Origin: Gallionella sp.
GTDB taxonomy: Bacteria > Pseudomonadota > Gammaproteobacteria > Burkholderiales > Gallionellaceae
Direction: 5' to 3'
Length of the DNA stretch: 64,000 nucleotides
NCBI GenBank assembly: GCA_030681375.1
Contig: JAUXWM010000037.1
Span: forward strand, 36,247 to 100,246
The position numbers and the translations under genes were made by a program. Below are positions 61,196 to 64,000 of this stretch, in pieces. Below the pieces are notes generated by a model. That model had not been told where the DNA came from, searched no databases, and worked only from the letters and a program-made list of their open reading frames with translations. Numbering within the stretch: the first letter of the stretch is position 1; every line of letters begins with the position of its first letter.

Positions 61196-61494
61196 AAACT
61201 GAAGCCACAAAACTGATCGACCTTCTCAATCTCGCAATTCGCGACTTCATTCAAAAAGTAGAAGTCGCCCCAAAGCTATCCGCTGCCTACATTGAAAAGG
61301 CAAATTTCATCGTTGGTGCGGTTGTGCAGAGCACTCTCGCTCTTGAGCATGTCGAAAAACGCGGGGAGCGATATTACAAACAACGCCCTGAAATAGTTGA
61401 TCGCCTGTTTCGTGAAGCAGCCCAGTTCGCTGCATCACTGCAAGCTAAAAGTTGCGGAATTCCGGCCAGATTATCGATCCCGATAAAACCATGA
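61192..61494 (+). CDS. Uncharacterised 100-aa helical protein in the HAD cluster
   Basis: A soluble, mostly helical protein (MKTEATKLIDLLNLAIRDF; AAYIEKANFIVGAVVQSTL). It has no recognisable motif and no signal peptide. Its start overlaps the end of the broken phosphoesterase, and its stop overlaps the next HAD start (ATGA), so it is translated as part of the cluster. Confidence 0.68.
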   Translation: MKTEATKLIDLLNLAIRDFIQKVEVAPKLSAAYIEKANFIVGAVVQSTLALEHVEKRGERYYKQRPEIVDRLFREAAQFAASLQAKSCGIPARLSIPIKP

Positions 61495-61958
61495 TCCTCT
61501 TTCTTGATTTTGACGGTGTACTCCATCCAGAAGTCATCGGCGCACCAGATGATTTCGTCTGCCGCATGCACCTCTGGAAAATCCTGCGCACTTGCCCTGA
61601 CGTGAACGTGGTATTTTCAACCTCGTGGCGTGAAATGCACACCGTTCAAGAGCTAATCAACTTCACCACCCAAGGCGGCGGTGAAGATCTCACGCATCGC
61701 TTCATCGGCTCAACGCCGTACATCGTCCATGAACCCGGCGCATTCCTTTCAAGTCCGTATTACCGCCGAGAAAGAGAATGTCGCTTGTGGCTAACCGGCA
61801 ACGACCACCAGCAATCATCTTGGCTCGCTGTAGATGATTATGCCCGTTATTTTTCACCATTCCTGCCCGCCTTGTACGCTGTTGACCCACAAACCGGCCT
61901 GACCGATAAGGATGCTGAAAAACTGATTGTGAGGCTAAAAAATGATTCTCTTCCTTGA
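61491..61958 (+). CDS. HAD phosphatase, Swiss-Army-Knife RNA-repair type, copy 2
   Basis: A 155-residue protein with MILFLDFDGVLHPEV (DxD), NVVFSTSWREMH (motif II) and SWLAVDDYARYF (motif IV). Closely related to copy 3, with a 17-base overlap into it. It overlaps the 100-aa gene by four bases. Confidence 0.86.
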   Translation: MILFLDFDGVLHPEVIGAPDDFVCRMHLWKILRTCPDVNVVFSTSWREMHTVQELINFTTQGGGEDLTHRFIGSTPYIVHEPGAFLSSPYYRRERECRLWLTGNDHQQSSWLAVDDYARYFSPFLPALYAVDPQTGLTDKDAEKLIVRLKNDSLP

Positions 61959-62490
61959 TTTTGATGGCGTGCTGCATCCTCACATGAGGCATGAGCCAGA
62001 TTTTTGCCGGCTACCGCAATTGTGGAAAATCTTGCGTGCCTGCCCTGATACGAGGGTGGTTTTTTCAACTTCATGGCGTGAGATTTATAGCCCTGCCGCA
62101 ATGATTGAGTTTGTTGCATCCGGTGAAGGCAAGGATTTAGCGCATCGAGTTGTCGGCTCCACGCCGAGTCTTGAGAGAGAAGGCCGCTACGGGCGGCGCG
62201 ACCTTGAAATTCAAGCATGGCTTGATAGCAATAACCATTCCGGTCTGTGGCTTGCCCTTGACGACATACCAGAGATATTTTGCGGTCAACATCCGAATCT
62301 ATACGTTGTGGACGGCAGCACCGGACTCACCGATGCGGATGTTGCCACGATCATTCAGCGAATCAGACCTAGGATACGGAGGTGCTATACGCTTGCTGAG
62401 TTGCTTGCCGCCTCTGATTACTCACAACCGCAACCGGCTGAGGAACGTGTATGGATTGATTCGCCTGCGGTGGGTGATGAATTGATATGA
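61942..62490 (+). CDS. HAD phosphatase, copy 3, with a MazE-antitoxin-like C-terminal tail
   Basis: A 182-residue protein. Residues 1-145 are a HAD domain (FLDFDGVLHPHM, VVFSTSWRE, LWLALDDIPE). The last ~38 residues (CYTLAELLAASDYSQ, then WIDSPAVGDELI) resemble the disordered toxin-binding tail of MazE-type antitoxins (YTLxELL ... W ... PVGxEL). This may be a fusion created by deletion. No mazF follows. The tail could be a relic or a regulatory peptide. Confidence 0.75.
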   Translation: MILFLDFDGVLHPHMRHEPDFCRLPQLWKILRACPDTRVVFSTSWREIYSPAAMIEFVASGEGKDLAHRVVGSTPSLEREGRYGRRDLEIQAWLDSNNHSGLWLALDDIPEIFCGQHPNLYVVDGSTGLTDADVATIIQRIRPRIRRCYTLAELLAASDYSQPQPAEERVWIDSPAVGDELI

Positions 62491-62570
62491 GGCGGGGCGC
62501 GACAACCTACGTTCAACGAGTGTTATGCAAAATAGATACGAGAAAATATAAAGCTACGATTCCCGAATTT

Positions 62571-62601
62571 CTATAAATCGGATATAGTGTGCTCTATAAA
62601 T
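62571..62601. promoter_or_regulatory. Repeated CTATAAAT sites before the toxin-antitoxin operon
   Basis: CTATAAAT occurs at 62571-62578 and 62594-62601, with an intervening CGGATATAG giving a partial dyad. They lie 22-50 bases before the antitoxin start, where an autoregulatory operator would be expected. Confidence 0.45.
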
Positions 62602-62622
62602 TAATGCTCAAAAGGTGACAAA

Positions 62623-63084
62623 ATGGCAACAGCCCAGAATACCATAGACCATGTGACCCTTTCCCGTCTGGTCGAGGCCAATGCCGTCAACGGCGCAACC
62701 GTCATTGGTCAGCCTGGCGGCTGGGGTGTTGTTATCAAGTATGGCATGACTGAACGTGCTTTAGCTGCCAAGCGTGGTTCTGTGCGTATCTTTCGAAAAT
62801 TTGAAACGCTGGTTGGCTACCTCAAGGGAATTGGCGTTGTGAAGTATCAAGTAGATGCCAGCGGATTTGATCCGGCAGCACTCAAACTCACGCGAAGCAA
62901 TGAGGGGGCAGGGACACGCATGAAAGCTGCACACGAGGCCGCAGCTTATGACAAATGGTTTCGGGCGCAGGTTCAAGAAGCTTTGGACGACACACGTCCT
63001 GCGATTTCAGATGCCGATGTTAAGAAGCATTTTGCGGCTAAACGCAAAGAGCTTGAGCAACGTATCAGGGCGACTGCCGCATGA
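62623..63084 (+). CDS. Antitoxin with N-terminal extension, partner of the RelE/ParE toxin
   Basis: A 153-residue protein. The C-terminal half (AAYDKWFRAQVQEALDDTRP then AISDADVKK) is the pattern of stability-determinant/ParD-like antitoxins. The N-terminal half (TVIGQPGGWGVVIKYGMTER; FRKFETLVGYL) is an extra domain seen in some plasmid-type relatives and may be DNA-binding. AAAGGTGAC precedes the start, and the stop overlaps the toxin ATG. Confidence 0.8.
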   Translation: MATAQNTIDHVTLSRLVEANAVNGATVIGQPGGWGVVIKYGMTERALAAKRGSVRIFRKFETLVGYLKGIGVVKYQVDASGFDPAALKLTRSNEGAGTRMKAAHEAAAYDKWFRAQVQEALDDTRPAISDADVKKHFAAKRKELEQRIRATAA

Positions 63085-63356
63085 ATCTGGAATGGAAGGC
63101 CGCTGCATTAAGTGATCGTGAACGAATCATGGATTTCATCGCTCTGGACAACCCGCAAGCGGCTCTTGATCTTGACGCGTTGTTCGAGAAAAAAGCCGAC
63201 ACATTGATCGAACAGCCAAAATTGTTCAAAGCGGGAAGAATCAGAGGCACCAGAGAGGCCGTGGTTCATGCAAACTATGTTTTGGTGTACCAGGTATCAA
63301 TCCATAACGTGACAATTTTACGTGTGTTGCATACATCTCAGGCATGGCCAGCTTAA
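63081..63356 (+). CDS. RelE/ParE-family toxin
   Basis: A 91-residue toxin with the family pattern LEWKAAALSDRERIMDFIA, NPQAALDLD and IRGTREAVVHANYVLVYQV, then RVLHTSQAWP at the end. It may act on ribosome-bound mRNA (RelE-like) or gyrase (ParE-like); the sequence does not decide. Four-base overlap with the antitoxin. Confidence 0.88.
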   Translation: MNLEWKAAALSDRERIMDFIALDNPQAALDLDALFEKKADTLIEQPKLFKAGRIRGTREAVVHANYVLVYQVSIHNVTILRVLHTSQAWPA

Positions 63357-63706
63357 AGGGCTGAAAACGCTAATCAGAAAACCTTCTAAAAAATTGCGAG
63401 TGTGCAGAAAATTAAAAACTGCACCGTTACCTGAAAACTAAGTCGGCTGATATTCCAAAAATATTAGTCATCCGGTGACACAAGCTACAATCCTTACTAT
63501 GAATAACCAAGTGGCTTTCGGTGCTGCATGAGTCACTCCGAAAAATAGTCTTCCAAGGGTGACGTCATATCAACGTTACTTTGGATAGGAAGAGGATGAA
63601 TATCCCTATTTTTGATCAGTGAAAAGCGAACTTGCAATTAAGGTGCTTGATATAATTTTTGATAACGTATAAATTACCATATCGTATAATTTATCATAAC
63701 TGTCCT
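63357..63706. other. 350-base AT-rich gap without a recognisable gene
   Basis: No gene, RNA gene or clear repeat is seen. A weak inverted pair (TGATAAC near 63659 and TTTATCA near 63690) precedes the truncated regulator gene and may be its control region. Confidence 0.5.
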
Positions 63707-63892
63707 ATGGCAAAAAAATTCGACTTGAATCGATTGCGGCAGCTAAAGCTATTGCTGACGTGGGAGGGGCGTCTAAGTAATTCTAGGCTCCGTGAACTGT
63801 TCGGCTTGAGTTCAATCAGGGCGAGCCAGTGGATACGAGAATTTCGCGATCAAACGCCTGACTGTCAAACAGCGCCCAATACTTTCCACTAG
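63707..63892 (+). pseudogene. N-terminus of a WYL/CapW-BrxR-like regulator, truncated by an IS21-type insertion
   Basis: A 61-residue frame: FDLNRLRQLKLLL, WEGRLSNSRLRELFGLS, then RASQWIREFRDQ, the HTH start of WYL-domain regulators of the kind that control defence islands. After RDQTP the sequence turns into insertion-element DNA and stops. The WYL domain is absent from this window and may lie beyond the element. Confidence 0.72.
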
Positions 63893-64000
63893 TCAGCGTC
63901 CAATTGTTTCCACTTTTCCAGCCTTCTGAGATCGATTTTTGCGCTGTTTGAAGCGGTAAGAATCATTGCCTGTTTCGAGGATTTCGCAGTGATGGGTGAT
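63859..64000. mobile_element. End of an IS21-family insertion sequence
   Basis: The end repeats CAATACTTTCCAC (63877-63889) and CAATTGTTTCCAC (63901-63913) are the multiple terminal repeats typical of IS21 elements. The istB reading frame enters from the window edge on the minus strand. The exact outer tip (about 63859-63863) is uncertain. It interrupts the regulator gene. Confidence 0.72.
63893..64000 (-). CDS. istB: IstB-like ATP-binding transposition helper, C-terminus only
   Basis: Read on the minus strand, the last codons include THHCEILETGNDSYRFK, the conserved C-terminal signature of IstB (the AAA+ helper of IS21 transposase). The frame stops at 63893-63895 and continues beyond the window. 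About 35 residues are visible. Confidence 0.8.
   Translation of the reverse strand: MTHHCEILETGNDSYRFKQRKNRSQKAGKVETIGR

Noticed and set aside
1..64000. tRNA, rRNA or classic riboswitch
   Set aside because: No cloverleaf, rRNA stretch or recognisable riboswitch core was seen by eye. Short or divergent RNAs could be missed without a covariance search.

Overview
The window looks like the chromosome of a chemolithotrophic sulfur-oxidising betaproteobacterium, probably of the Gallionellaceae / Nitrosomonadales type. This is judged from the gene content, the Sox-without-SoxCD plus reverse-Dsr combination and moderate-to-high G+C. The taxonomic call is an inference, because no rRNA or tRNA gene is visible.

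Layout: (1) 1-5.9 kb: the end of a hydrogenase-4-like membrane complex (hyfB' C E F G I) whose large subunit lacks the NiFe cysteines, i.e. an Ehr-type complex, followed by a chromate transporter. (2) 7.4-18.8 kb: thiosulfate/sulfide oxidation genes: soxYZ copy 1, a monohaem cytochrome c, a FccB/SoxF flavoprotein, tusA, dsrE2, a FadL-type porin, a frameshifted second FadL, soxYZ copy 2, soxA, soxX, soxB and a DUF302 protein. There is no soxCD. (3) 18.9-24.4 kb, minus strand: a SoxH-like hydrolase, a chemoreceptor, then a compact operon of a 74-aa protein, an orphan Cas6/Cmx6-like RAMP protein, a DsrC paralogue without its last cysteine, a tandem TusA-TusA fusion, a 193-aa unknown and a TauD-like oxygenase. 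(4) 24.7-40.3 kb: the reverse dissimilatory sulfite reductase operon dsrABEFHCMKLJOPN, then DUF4202, cysG (sirohaem), an HTH-coiled coil-ferredoxin-reductase fusion and a two-motif CDGSH protein. (5) 40.5-47.5 kb: secreted, ankyrin and cysteine-rich small proteins, the Fe-S carrier Mrp, a PAS histidine kinase / LuxR regulator pair, a broken hsp20 and a cold-shock gene. (6) 47.7-57.4 kb: a hybrid histidine kinase and a copper/silver efflux locus (metal-binding secreted protein, CusF-like, CusC, CusB, CusA). A DUF559 gene bounded by 103-bp direct repeats sits between cusB and cusA. (7) 57.5-59.2 kb: a short alpha-glucan phosphorylase. (8) 59.7-64 kb: an accessory island with a DEDDh exonuclease, three HAD phosphatases of the Swiss-Army-Knife RNA-repair type, a broken metallophosphoesterase, a RelE/ParE toxin-antitoxin pair, and a WYL-regulator-like HTH gene cut by an IS21-family element that runs off the window.

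How it fits together: SoxAX loads thiosulfate on SoxYZ, and SoxB releases sulfate. Without SoxCD the sulfane sulfur is passed on, presumably stored, and then relayed by TusA/DsrE2/DsrEFH/DsrC to DsrAB, with DsrL, DsrMKJOP, DsrN and CysG supplying electrons and sirohaem-amide. The minus-strand operon carries extra TusA and DsrC relatives and looks like an accessory sulfur-relay branch. A palindrome-like motif recurs upstream of soxY1, tusA and dsrA and may be a common control site. The most novel-looking items are the orphan Cas6-like gene inside sulfur-relay genes, the repeat-bounded DUF559 element with a possible target duplication, and the coupled HAD/exonuclease operon.
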